Part shown: positions 55,730 through 64,000 of the stretch, in pieces
How the letters are laid out: every line of letters begins with the position of its first letter
Position numbering within the stretch: position 1 is the first letter of the stretch
Origin: CAWEBF01 sp963807235
GTDB lineage: Bacteria > Acidobacteriota > Vicinamibacteria > Vicinamibacterales > UBA2999
Assembly: GCA_963807235.1 (NCBI GenBank)
Contig: CAWEBF010000017.1
Location: 186,001 to 250,000, forward strand
Direction: 5' to 3'
Length of the DNA stretch: 64,000 nt
Notes under the pieces: model-generated
Seen by the model: the letters and a program-made list of their open reading frames with translations, nothing else
What the model was told of the DNA's origin: nothing
The model's database searches: none
Translations under genes and position numbers: made by a program

Positions 55730-56734
55730 CTACTTGCGCTCCTCGGCCCGCGCGGCCGAGAGGATGTGCTCGAGGCCCAGATTGCCCTCGTGACACGCGT
55801 ACTCGAATATCGGCTGGCTGCGATCTCGTGTCAGCGGCATGGTGAATGTGAATGGCCGCGTCCACACTTCGGGATCGTTGAAGGTGACCTGCCACTGAAG
55901 CGTGTTCGGCCCGGTCGGTGTAAAGCGTTCGGTCAGCACGAACTTCTCGCTGTTGTAACGGTTGTTGTAGCCGAAGTGCGTGCGGTTGGTGAAGTTGGTG
56001 GTCTCGACAACGAGCGTGTTGCCATCCCAGTGTCCGCGCGCGTCGCCCACGTACTCGTGGATGGCGGTCCCGATGCGCGGACGGCCGTCGAGCGGAATGA
56101 TTCGTGTTTCGTGAATCATCTCGTAGCGAATCGCCACGGCGTCCCTCGTCTGCACGATTTCGTACGCGTTGCCATAGATGGCCGGCATCATCGAGCCGGG
56201 GAGACCCCGCGTGATACAGCGGTCGTACATGCTGCGGTCGAGCCACGAATCGGCGCGGCCCTCGCCGTTGCGGGCGTCGTTGAGCTTCGCCACACTCGCC
56301 TCGCGCGACCGCGCCTGCGGGGTCATCGGCGGTAACTTGCCGTCAGGGGGATCGATGATGAGCCACGGGCGGCTGCCGTTGCCTTGCAGGTGCTCGTACC
56401 AATGCGTCGGTCCGGCGCCGGTTTCTGCTCCGCCGATGCCGCCGGCGATTTTGGCGGCCAGCGCCTGACGCTGTTTCGCCAACGCGGCGAGATCGGCGGC
56501 CGTGAAGTCCTGGGCCGCTCGGCCCCGGAACTCGTCGGGGCGCTCGAGCGGCGTGTTCGTTTCATCCCGGTTGGTGTAGAGCCCTTCGATGTCCGGGTGT
56601 CCCCAGGCCGTCTTGGGAGGCGCCCACGGAGTGGCGGTCTTGCCGCCGTTCTGCGCGAACACCGGCGTATGCGGCAACATCGCGACGGCGCCCGCAAGAG
56701 CCAGCGCTCCCATCCAACGACGGCCGTTCTCCAT
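55730..56734 (-). CDS. Secreted protein of unknown function, acidobacterial type
   Basis: 334 aa from ATG 56734 with GGAGGAGG just upstream. Signal peptide MENGRRWMGALALAGAVAMLPHTPVFAQ. The mature part begins PWAPPKTAWGHPDIEGLYTNRDETNTPLERPDEF and contains YDRCITRGLPGSMMPAIYGNAYEIVQTRDAVAIRYEMIHETRIIPLDGRPR and HWDGNTLVVETTNFTNRTHF. Proteins with this pattern form large paralogous sets in soil Acidobacteriota; no activity has been assigned. Probably periplasmic. Confidence 0.82.
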   Translation of the reverse strand: MENGRRWMGALALAGAVAMLPHTPVFAQNGGKTATPWAPPKTAWGHPDIEGLYTNRDETNTPLERPDEFRGRAAQDFTAADLAALAKQRQALAAKIAGGIGGAETGAGPTHWYEHLQGNGSRPWLIIDPPDGKLPPMTPQARSREASVAKLNDARNGEGRADSWLDRSMYDRCITRGLPGSMMPAIYGNAYEIVQTRDAVAIRYEMIHETRIIPLDGRPRIGTAIHEYVGDARGHWDGNTLVVETTNFTNRTHFGYNNRYNSEKFVLTERFTPTGPNTLQWQVTFNDPEVWTRPFTFTMPLTRDRSQPIFEYACHEGNLGLEHILSAARAEERK

Positions 56735-56768
56735 AGCCTCCTCCAGATCGCCTACGTGCCGGATTGAG

Positions 56769-57473
56769 TTATCCCACCGATGCGAATGTGAACCCGCGTT
56801 CCTGCGCTCGACTCAGTGAAACGATTCCCGACGGGACCATGTGGGAGTTGGGCATCAGGTTGCCGGCGACTTCCTTGTAGACGGCGTCCGCGGTCTGTCC
56901 GGTGGACTGCGCCAAGCCGCCCACGAAGAGTCGAGTTGCCGTCTGACACACCGCAAGATGCACTCCCCGCTTGAGCACGGCGTCCAGCGTGATACCGAGG
57001 CTTGCCAGGGCCGCCGAGTGCGACGTCGAGTTGTAGACGTTGATCGTGGCCGGCTTCTGAGTCTGCGGATCGTTGAAGTTGACTCGCTGCGAGAGGATGG
57101 CGCCGTACTTGGCCCAGATCGCGTCGTTGTACCCGAAAACGGTCGAGAGATGCCGCGCCACGATCACGACAGCCGAATCGGCGTCCTTCAGTCCGTATTC
57201 CGCCTGACTGGCGTTCAGAAAGTTGTTCGCATACAGCAACGCGTTCCCGAAGCCGGTGACGCCGGTCGTGTCCAGGAGAAGCCGATGCTGGCCGGGTAGC
57301 TCGTCCAGCCAATTGTCCTGGGCATGGCGCTTCGGTTGGCGTCGTGCGCTTCCGGCGGATTGCGCCTGCAACGTCGCCCCACCTGCGGCCAGCGTCGCGG
57401 CCCCGATCGCAGCAGAGACTCCCGTGCCGAACTGCGAGAGAAACGAACGACGGGCCAACGGTAACCAGCTCAT
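56769..57473 (-). CDS. Tat-exported protein with DsrE-like fold (tentative)
   Basis: 235 aa from ATG 57473 with GAGG 6 nt upstream. The N-terminus PLARRSFLSQFGTGVSAAIGAATLAAGG looks like a twin-arginine signal. The mature domain (HRLLLDTTGVTGFGNALLYANNFLNASQAEYGLKDADSAVVIVARHLSTVFGYND, then KRGVHLAVCQTATRLFVGGLA) alternates strands and helices and has one Cys where DsrE/YchN-type proteins have theirs. The DsrE link is a guess. The next gene on the same strand starts 34 nt after its stop. Confidence 0.75.
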   Translation of the reverse strand: MSWLPLARRSFLSQFGTGVSAAIGAATLAAGGATLQAQSAGSARRQPKRHAQDNWLDELPGQHRLLLDTTGVTGFGNALLYANNFLNASQAEYGLKDADSAVVIVARHLSTVFGYNDAIWAKYGAILSQRVNFNDPQTQKPATINVYNSTSHSAALASLGITLDAVLKRGVHLAVCQTATRLFVGGLAQSTGQTADAVYKEVAGNLMPNSHMVPSGIVSLSRAQERGFTFASVG

Positions 57474-57510
57474 ACTGTTCCTCGATTCCAAGACAAGTTG
57501 ACGAGTGGCG

Positions 57511-57540
57511 ACTATCCTACGCCCCGCTATGAGAGGTCAA
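57511..57540 (-). promoter_or_regulatory. Possible sigma70 promoter for the gene at 57473
   Basis: On the minus strand TTGACC (57540-57535) and GATAGT (57516-57511) are 18 nt apart. The start would lie ~30 nt before the ATG at 57473. Confidence 0.4.
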
Positions 57541-57593
57541 ATAGCGCCCCGCCAGGGCCAGGATGCGCTGGGGGAAGGAGATAGAATGCGCCC

Positions 57594-58848
57594 ATGAGAC
57601 GCTCCAACACTCTCCTTGGCCTGGCCCTGGCGTTGGGCGTTTCAGGCGCATTACTCGCGGCCTCTCCGGTACTTCCCCCGGCAGGGGCAGCCGCTCTCGT
57701 CCAGCTTCTGGATGCGACAACCCGCCGTGGCGACGTGCCGGCCGTTGTCGTGCTGGTGACCAACGCCGACAAGGTGATTTTCACGCATGCATCTGGCCGA
57801 CGCGACGTGGCCGCTGGCGCGCCGCTGTCCCAGGACGCGATTTTTCAAATCGCATCGATGGGCAAACCGATGACCTCGGCCGCCATCATGATGCTGAAGG
57901 AATCCGGCCAGCTCGGGCTCGACGATCCGGCAGGTCGCTACGTGCCAGCTATCGATGCCTTGAAGGTCGTCACCCGCGTCAATCCCGATGGGTCGCTCGA
58001 ATTGAGACCGCCGAGCCGCCCCATTACCATCCGGCACCTGCTCACGCACACCTCTGGAATCGGCTACTCGTTTTCGGATCCGATCCTCTTCAAGCTCCAG
58101 CAGGCGGGTAAAGGCGAACAGGATTTTCCGCTGCTGCACGATCCCGGCGACAAATGGACGTACGGGGCAAGCACGGGGTATCTCGGCTACATCGTCGAAC
58201 GCGTATCCGGGCAGTCCCTCGATACCTTCCTGCGCGCGCGCCTGATCGAACCTCTCGGGATGGTTGACACCTCGTTCGAGGTTGCCGCGGGCGCCCGCTC
58301 CCGCCTGGTGACGCGGCATCAGCGCGTGGACGGGAAGCTGGTGGAGCGGCCGAACCCGGACGTCCCGAGAAGTCCCGTACGGGGCGATGGCGGCCAGTTC
58401 TCGACGGCCCAGGACTACGGCGCGTTCCTGCGCATGTTCCTGAACGGCGGATTGGCAGGCTCCGCTCGTCTTCTCACCGAAGCGTCCATTCGTGACATGA
58501 CGCGAGGCCAAATCGGTGGCCTGGTTGTCCGGAGACAGCCAGCCGCAGATTCAGCGCGCAGCAAGCCATTTCCTCTCGGCGGCGCCAGTGAGCACTGGGG
58601 ATTTGGAGATTCGTGGAGCCTGGCCTTCCAGATCTCGGCGCCCACGATACTGCCTCATCGGCGTGGACCGGGCAGCTACAGCTGGGCCGGCATCAACAAC
58701 ACCCACTTCTGGGTTGATCCGGAACGCCGGATCGGCGTCGTCGTGCTGATGCAGGTAGGGCCGTTCTACGACGACGCCTGCATCAGGTTGCTGACCCAGG
58801 TCGAAGAACTTGTGAACCAACACTGGCGAGAGAGCAGTAGCAGCCTGA
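57594..58848 (+). CDS. Secreted class C beta-lactamase-family serine hydrolase (3' end uncertain)
   Basis: ~417 aa from ATG 57594. Signal peptide MRRSNTLLGLALALGVSGALLAAS. SxxK nucleophile in FQIASMGKPMTSAAIMML; the second motif reads TYGASTGYLGYIVERVSGQ (Tyr kept, Ser for Asn). The C-terminal WAGINNTHFWVDPERRIGVVVLMQ is typical. As sequenced, the frame runs ~140 nt into the kinase with a shadow-like tail. A TGA one frame away at 58846-58848, 10 nt before the kinase start, suggests one more indel near 58820-58845. Paralogue of the gene at 44689. Confidence 0.88.
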
Positions 58849-58858
58849 GAAGGAGCCG

Positions 58859-61585
58859 ATGGCTCTGCAGCCGGGCATGCGCGTCGGCGTCTACGAGATC
58901 GTGGCTCTCCTTGGAAAGGGGGGAATGGGCGAGGTGTACCGCGCCCGCGACGCGAAGCTCGGGCGCGATGTCGCGATCAAGGTCCTGCCCGAAGCCTGGC
59001 TGACGGATCCGGATCGGCGAGCCCGCCTGGAACGAGAGGCCCGAGTGCTCGCCTCGCTCAATCACCCGCACATCGGCGCGATTTACGGCGCCGAAGAGGC
59101 CGGCGGTATGCCGGCGCTGGTGCTGGAGTTGATCGACGGTCACACCCTGGACGAACTCTTGTCATCTGCCGCGCCGGCTTCGAGTTCGAGAGTCGGACTG
59201 CCGCTGAAACAGGCGCTCGAGATCGCCCGTCAGATTGCCGACGCGCTGGATGCGGCTCATGAACGAGGCGTGATCCATCGTGATTTGAAGCCGGCAAACA
59301 TCAAGCTCACCCCCTCAGGCGTTGTCAAGGTGCTCGACTTTGGTCTGGCCACATTTCAAGCGGCCGTTCTCGATGGTGGAATCCCCGAATCCGCCAGCAT
59401 GGCCGATCAGGCTCTGACGATTGGCGGCGCTACGCTCCCGGGCACGATTCTCGGCACCGCGCGGTACATGAGCCCGGAGCAGGCGCGGGGACGACCCGTC
59501 GACAAGCGGACCGACGTCTGGGCGTTCGGGTGCGTGCTGTACGAGATGCTGACCGGACGCACGCCGTTTGGCGGCGAGACCAGTTCCGACGTGATCGCCG
59601 GCATTCTCGAGCGGGAGCCGGCGTGGGCGGTGCTGCCAGGCGCCACTCCTCCCCGTGTGCGAAGGCTGCTCGAACGATGCCTCGCCAAGGATCCGAAGCA
59701 CCGCATCCGGGACATCGGTGACGCGCGATTCGAGCTCGACGATGCGCTGGGTTCGCCCGACGCGCCGCTCCCGACCACAACCGGCGCTCCCGCGAAGGCG
59801 CGGCCGATGGCGCGATGGGTCGCAGTTGCCGCAGGGTTGGCCGTTCTGTCGGGCGTTGTCGCGTGGACTCTCAGGCCGCGGCTGGCTCCGTCCCCATCGT
59901 GGTCGGTTTCGCGGCTCGTCGTGGCTCAGCCCCCGGCCGTGCCGCTGGCCGTCAATGCCGCACAGATTGCGGTGTCGCCCGATGGCCGCTCGGTCGCCTA
60001 TGTCGCCGGTCGCGGCGGCCTCACGCAGATCTACGTCAGAGATTTGAATGAATTCAACAGCACTCCCATCCCTGGAACCGAGGGAGGAAGCAACCCGTTC
60101 TTCTCGCCCGACAGCCAGTGGCTCGGATTCACCGCCTTCGGACGACTGATGAAGGTCCTCCGCAAGGGCGGCACGCCGGTGACGGTTTCCGAAGTGTCGG
60201 GCGCGGTGACATGGCAATCGGCGCCGAAGTGGGAGGTTGACGACACGATCCTGTTCACGCCGACAGTCGGTGCTGGCATCTGGCGAGTGGCCGCCGGAGG
60301 CGGTACACCGATGGCCGTCACACGCTTGATGGGTAGCGAGAGCAGCCATCGCTGGCCCCAGCTCCTGCCGGGTGGGAAGGCGCTGCTGTTCAGTGCATTC
60401 GTAGGTTCTGACGAAGCCCAGGTCTACATCCAGCCGCTCGGCGACGGACCGCGCCGCCCACTGTTCAAGGGTTCCGGCGCCACCTTCCTTCCAACAGGGC
60501 ACCTGGCTTACGTGCAGGCGGGGACGCTGATGGCGGTGCCGTTCGATGCGGCCCGCCTCGAACTCAAAGGGCCCCCCGTGGCGGTCTTGTCCGGCATCAT
60601 GGAAATGAACCGCCTTCGGAACAGTGCGCAGGGAAACCAGGCCCCGCAGGTGAGCTTCTCAGCGGCGGGTACGATGGCGTACGTGCCGGCGGGGACACCC
60701 AAGCAGACGACCCTCGTCTGGGTCGATCGAACGGGCGTCGAGACACCCACCAAAGCATCCGGCGGCTCGTACTATCAGCCGCGCATCTCGCCGGACGGTC
60801 AGCGCGTGGCCGTGACCGTGCGAGGCGCCGACCGCGACGATGTGTGGATGTACGACCTGACGCGCGAGACGTGGAGCCGGTTCACGTCCACCGGGAACAA
60901 CGCCTTTCCGCTCTGGGCGCCGGATGGCCGCACGCTGACCTACGTGTCCGACAAGAACAGCCTCGACAACATGTATCGACGGTCTCTGGATGGAGGGGCC
61001 GAGGAGCGCCTGCTCACCTCGGACCGGCCCAACTATCCGTTTTCCTGGTCGCGGGACGGCGTTCTGATGTTCGTCTCGATTTCTCTGAGTGCTGCGCAGG
61101 ACCTCTGGATCCTTCGAACGGGCGCGGAGCGAAAAGCGACGCCGTTTCTCGAGACGCCCTTTATCGAAGGGGCGCCGGCGATCTCGCCGGACGGTCGTTG
61201 GGTTGCGTATGTGTCGGGCGAATCAGGTCGAAGCGAGATTCATGTCATGCCGTTTCTCGGTTCTGGAGAGAAGCTGACGATCTCGACACAAGGAGGCAAT
61301 GAGCCAGTCTGGTCGCGCAACGGCGGGGAGCTGTTCTACCGGAGCGGCGAGGCCATGATGGCGGTGGACGTGACAACCAGTCCCCTGCTGAGCGCCGGCA
61401 GGCCGCGGCGGCTGTTCGAGCGGCCGTACGAAGTGAGCTCCGCGCTCTGGCCCGATTACGATGTGTCCACGGACGGGCAACGTTTCCTGATGGTCAAGAT
61501 GATCGAGTCGTCTGACGCGCCGGCCCAGATCAACGTCGTGCTTGGTTGGAGCGAAGAGCTGAAGCGTCTCGTGCCGCCACAGTAG
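58859..61585 (+). CDS. PknB-type serine/threonine kinase with TolB/PD40 propeller
   Basis: 908 aa from ATG 58859 with AAGGAG upstream. The kinase domain (1-~290) is complete: LLGKGGMGEVYRARDAKLGRDVAIKVL (P-loop and Lys), HRDLKPANIKL near 141, DFGLA near 161 and an activation loop ending GTARYMSPEQARG. One transmembrane helix at ~320-338 (RWVAVAAGLAVLSGVVAWTL) leads to an outer domain with repeats such as AVSPDGRSVAYVAGRGGLTQIYVRDL, FSPDSQWLGFTAFG, ISPDGQRVAVTVRG and ISPDGRWVAYVSGESGRSEIHVMPF, a PD40 propeller. A sensor kinase common in Acidobacteriota; ligand and targets unknown. Confidence 0.95.
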   Translation: MALQPGMRVGVYEIVALLGKGGMGEVYRARDAKLGRDVAIKVLPEAWLTDPDRRARLEREARVLASLNHPHIGAIYGAEEAGGMPALVLELIDGHTLDELLSSAAPASSSRVGLPLKQALEIARQIADALDAAHERGVIHRDLKPANIKLTPSGVVKVLDFGLATFQAAVLDGGIPESASMADQALTIGGATLPGTILGTARYMSPEQARGRPVDKRTDVWAFGCVLYEMLTGRTPFGGETSSDVIAGILEREPAWAVLPGATPPRVRRLLERCLAKDPKHRIRDIGDARFELDDALGSPDAPLPTTTGAPAKARPMARWVAVAAGLAVLSGVVAWTLRPRLAPSPSWSVSRLVVAQPPAVPLAVNAAQIAVSPDGRSVAYVAGRGGLTQIYVRDLNEFNSTPIPGTEGGSNPFFSPDSQWLGFTAFGRLMKVLRKGGTPVTVSEVSGAVTWQSAPKWEVDDTILFTPTVGAGIWRVAAGGGTPMAVTRLMGSESSHRWPQLLPGGKALLFSAFVGSDEAQVYIQPLGDGPRRPLFKGSGATFLPTGHLAYVQAGTLMAVPFDAARLELKGPPVAVLSGIMEMNRLRNSAQGNQAPQVSFSAAGTMAYVPAGTPKQTTLVWVDRTGVETPTKASGGSYYQPRISPDGQRVAVTVRGADRDDVWMYDLTRETWSRFTSTGNNAFPLWAPDGRTLTYVSDKNSLDNMYRRSLDGGAEERLLTSDRPNYPFSWSRDGVLMFVSISLSAAQDLWILRTGAERKATPFLETPFIEGAPAISPDGRWVAYVSGESGRSEIHVMPFLGSGEKLTISTQGGNEPVWSRNGGELFYRSGEAMMAVDVTTSPLLSAGRPRRLFERPYEVSSALWPDYDVSTDGQRFLMVKMIESSDAPAQINVVLGWSEELKRLVPPQ

Positions 61586-61706
61586 CAGCCGAGGCCGGAC
61601 ATGTCGCCGTCGGCGATGGCCCCGCCATAGACCCCAGACCGTGCAAGTAACCAGCGCAAGAGCTGCACCGACGCGAAGCGGCACAGCGGTTGCACATTCT
61701 GAATCG

Positions 61707-62384
61707 ATGAGCATCCCGCGGCCGCCCCTCGTCTGGCTTCGCGTGGCTGGCGTGGCCGTGCTCTTCGGTCTCGCGCTTGCAGCGTGGGTGTGGACGCCAG
61801 TGGCCGAGGTCGATCCGGAGGAACTCTCCTCCTGGCTTCGGCCGTATCGTCACGCCTGGTACGCGTTGCCGCTGGTCGTCGCCGTGTTCGTGGTCCTGGG
61901 ACTCGTGCTGTTTCCAGTGGTGCTGCTGATTGCCGCGACGGGTATCGTGTTCGGACCCGTGCTCGGCCCCCTCTACGCCATGGCCGGATCGCTTGCGAGC
62001 GCGTCGGCAGGCTTTGCGATCGGGCGCTGGATGGGTGCGGATCGCGTGGAACAGCTTGGCGGTGAGCAGATCGCGAAGCTGATTCACCGGGTCAGGCGCA
62101 ACGGCACGCTCGCCGTTTTTCTCGTCCGCAAAGTGCCCGTGCCGTTCACGCTGGCGAACGTCGCCGTCGGCGCGTCCACGATTCGTTTCCGCGACTTCAT
62201 CGTCGGGACCACACTCGGCATGACGGCGCTCGTCGTCGCGCTGGCCGGATTCGGGTACCAGCTGACGCGCCTGCTGCAGGAGCCATCGGCAGCCTCGCTG
62301 GCCACCGCGGCGTTGTTCGTCGCCGTGCCGCTGACGATCGCGTTGCTGATCAACCGCGCGATGCGGCGAAGGCTGGCGGCATGA
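61707..62384 (+). CDS. TVP38/TMEM64 (VTT-domain) membrane protein
   Basis: 225 aa from ATG 61707; an upstream in-frame start at 61641 would add a non-membrane leader and is less likely. Six or so helices with the VTT/SNARE-associated domain: LFPVVLLIAATGIVFGPVLGPLYAMAGSLASASAGFAIGRWMGADRV, then LVRKVPVPFTLANVAVGASTIRFRDFIVGTTLG. This DedA-related superfamily includes lipid scramblases. It overlaps the phospholipase D gene by ATGA, implying joint work on membrane lipids. Confidence 0.9.
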   Translation: MSIPRPPLVWLRVAGVAVLFGLALAAWVWTPVAEVDPEELSSWLRPYRHAWYALPLVVAVFVVLGLVLFPVVLLIAATGIVFGPVLGPLYAMAGSLASASAGFAIGRWMGADRVEQLGGEQIAKLIHRVRRNGTLAVFLVRKVPVPFTLANVAVGASTIRFRDFIVGTTLGMTALVVALAGFGYQLTRLLQEPSAASLATAALFVAVPLTIALLINRAMRRRLAA

Positions 62385-64000
62385 GTCGCGACGCCCCGCG
62401 CGTCGGCCTCGATCGAGCGCCTGTCACCGCGATCGTCAAGCCCGGACGCAACTGCTGGCGTCTGGATCGCGCGGATCGGTTTTCATCGATCCAGGACGCG
62501 GCCGATTATTTCAGGCTCGTGCGACAGGCGTTGCTCGCCGCGCGCGAGACGGTGTTCGTCCTTGGCTGGGACCTCACCGCTACCGTCGATCTCGATCCCG
62601 GCGCGCCGCCAGACGGGGCGCCCACCCGGCTGGATCGGCTGCTCAGGTATGTCGCGCGGAAACAGCCCCGCCTCCGCTGCTACCTCCTGACCTGGGACTA
62701 CGGCGCCCTGTACACGCTCGAGCGGGATCCGTTCACGCGATGGCGTCTTGGCTGGCGCACGCCGGGACGCGTGCGATTCGGCTTCGACGACCACCACCCA
62801 GTCGGCGCCAGCCATCATCAGAAGGTCGTGGTGGTCGACGATCAGCTCGCGTTCTGCGGCGGCGTCGATCTGACCGCCCATCGATGGGATACGAGCGCGC
62901 ATCGGGTCGAGGAACCAGACAGGGTCACACCGCTCGGCAAAGCCTACGGTCCGTATCACGAGGTGCAGGCGATGATGAGCGGCGCCGCGGCCGCGAGCCT
63001 CGGCGTGCTGGCACGCGATCGGTGGCGCGCGCTCGGCGCCGAGCGGATGCCGCCAGTCGGCAAGGCCACCCACGACCTCTGGCCGTCGGCGCTCACGGCC
63101 GACCTCACCGACGTAGACGTCGCGATCTCGCGGACGATGCCCGGCTCCGAAGAGCAGCCGGCCGTCCGCGAATGCGAGGCGCTGTTCCTCGACTCCATTC
63201 CCGCGGCGCGTCGTGCGATCTACATCGAAAGCCAGTACTTCACGAACGACGTTATCGCCCGCGCGCTCGCGGCGCGGCTGCGCGAGCCGGACGGACCCGA
63301 GGTGATCATCGTCGCGCCCAAGGAGTGCGAGGGCTACCTCGAGAAGAAAACAATGGGCGCGTTTCGCGACGCCGTCTTCCGCGAGCTGCTCGCCGCCGAC
63401 ACCCACCGGCGCCTGCGGTTCGTGTATCCAGCGGCTTCGCGCGCCCAGGACGTACCCGTGTTCGTGCACTCGAAGGTGATGATCGTTGACGACGTGTTCG
63501 TCAGGATCGGGTCGGCGAACTGCTCGCACCGATCGATGGGAATGGACACCGAATGCGACGTCGCCGTGGAAGCCGGCGGCTCGGCGGCGGTGCGCGACGG
63601 CATCCGGCGGATTCGGGACCGGATGCTCGCCGAGCACCTGGACATGCAGCCCGGCGACGTCACCCTCGAGATCGAGCGCGCGGGATCGCTCGGCGCCCTC
63701 ATCGATGCCCGAGCCCACGGCGATCGCGCGCTGGTCGCGATCGAGACGCCGCCGGAAACCGCCGAGGGCGCGCCATCGCCCGATACCGTCGATGGCGCGC
63801 CGGATCTCGTCAAGGCCGCCGCGGATCCCGACGAGCCGTTCAGCGTGGGCGCAGTTCACTACCTGATTCCCGCCGTTGACGCCGCGCGCGGGCGCGCGCC
63901 CCTCCGCATCTGGGTCCTGCCGCTCGTCATCGTGCTCGCCGCAGGCGCCGTCGCCTGGGCGTCGTCAGGAATCGACGTCGTCCCGGCTGCGCCGATCCCG
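62381..64000 (+). CDS. Phospholipase D-family protein with C-terminal membrane segment (3' end outside window)
   Basis: At least 540 codons from ATG 62381, open to the right edge. Two HKD motifs are intact: SHHQKVVVVDDQLAFCGGVDLT near 145 and HSKVMIVDDVFVRIGSANCSHRSMGMDTE near 363. Conserved context includes FVLGWDLTATVD and IYIESQYFTND. After the catalytic part an acidic linker is followed by a hydrophobic helix (LRIWVLPLVIVLAAGAVAWA, ~507-526). In known relatives a VTT domain is fused there, which would duplicate the upstream gene; the window ends too early to tell. It could be cardiolipin synthase-like or a phospholipase. Confidence 0.92.
   Translation, partial: MSRDAPRVGLDRAPVTAIVKPGRNCWRLDRADRFSSIQDAADYFRLVRQALLAARETVFVLGWDLTATVDLDPGAPPDGAPTRLDRLLRYVARKQPRLRCYLLTWDYGALYTLERDPFTRWRLGWRTPGRVRFGFDDHHPVGASHHQKVVVVDDQLAFCGGVDLTAHRWDTSAHRVEEPDRVTPLGKAYGPYHEVQAMMSGAAAASLGVLARDRWRALGAERMPPVGKATHDLWPSALTADLTDVDVAISRTMPGSEEQPAVRECEALFLDSIPAARRAIYIESQYFTNDVIARALAARLREPDGPEVIIVAPKECEGYLEKKTMGAFRDAVFRELLAADTHRRLRFVYPAASRAQDVPVFVHSKVMIVDDVFVRIGSANCSHRSMGMDTECDVAVEAGGSAAVRDGIRRIRDRMLAEHLDMQPGDVTLEIERAGSLGALIDARAHGDRALVAIETPPETAEGAPSPDTVDGAPDLVKAAADPDEPFSVGAVHYLIPAVDAARGRAPLRIWVLPLVIVLAAGAVAWASSGIDVVPAAPIP

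Overview
The window looks like a chromosomal segment from a GC-rich (roughly two thirds G+C) Gram-negative bacterium. Acidobacteriota of the Vicinamibacteria type is the best guess. The grounds are the PknB kinase fused to a TolB/PD40 propeller, the cytochrome c/streptogramin-lyase-like secreted protein, several signal-peptide proteins of unknown function, many GTG/TTG starts and a dcw cluster with DAP-type MurE. This placement is inference from gene content; no rRNA gene is present. LAYOUT: 0-7.7 kb (+) carries the end of larB, mutS2, dnaG, rpoD, a CAT-anticodon tRNA, a coiled-coil/zinc-ribbon protein and an RNase H-like gene. 7.7-10.8 kb holds a secreted propeller/cytochrome protein, pgeF, acpS and a small unknown gene. 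10.9-29.1 kb (-) is a B12-type radical SAM gene followed, against the coordinates, by a nearly complete dcw cluster: mraZ-rsmH-ftsL-ftsI-murE-murF-mraY-murD-ftsW-murG-murC-ftsQ-ftsA-ftsZ. It reads from one near-consensus sigma70 promoter, and its genes mostly overlap by ATGA or are separated by a few bases. 29.2-35.4 kb (+) is a surface-glycan operon (GT4, two GT2, two SDR epimerases, one DegT aminotransferase) interrupted by a four-helix-bundle (S23/IVP-type) gene set between inverted heptamer arrays. 35.5-41.5 kb (+) has a secreted STN-like protein, a GNAT enzyme, YqeY, MurJ, an Fsr-like MFS pump and a rhomboid protease. 41.5-54.8 kb holds a lipoprotein, a cupin, a fused E1 alpha/beta 2-oxoacid dehydrogenase, a serine hydrolase, a beta-propeller-like secreted protein, an ABC exporter, an amidinohydrolase and a beta-oxidation operon (FadN-like, two alpha/beta hydrolases, thiolase). 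54.9-64 kb has three secreted proteins, a second serine hydrolase, a PknB/TolB kinase, a TVP38/VTT protein and a phospholipase D cut by the window end. WHAT IS UNUSUAL: (1) Many gaps between genes hold short tandem arrays with a period of exactly 7 bp (GGCTCTA, TTCACAA, GGACCAA, CCTGGAG, GGTTCGT types). Two loci have arrays in inverted orientation, one around the four-helix-bundle gene with a perfect 21-bp inverted repeat, the other around a perfect 12-bp palindrome, so they look like cassettes or MITE-like elements. (2) Four copies of a separate two-hairpin element lie between same-strand genes. All are oriented with transcription, with paired sequence changes in one stem. One gene begins inside one copy and ends inside the next. 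(3) At least ten single-base frame breaks occur, including in the essential genes rsmH, ftsW and murG. This points to residual sequencing indels, so reading frames here need care.
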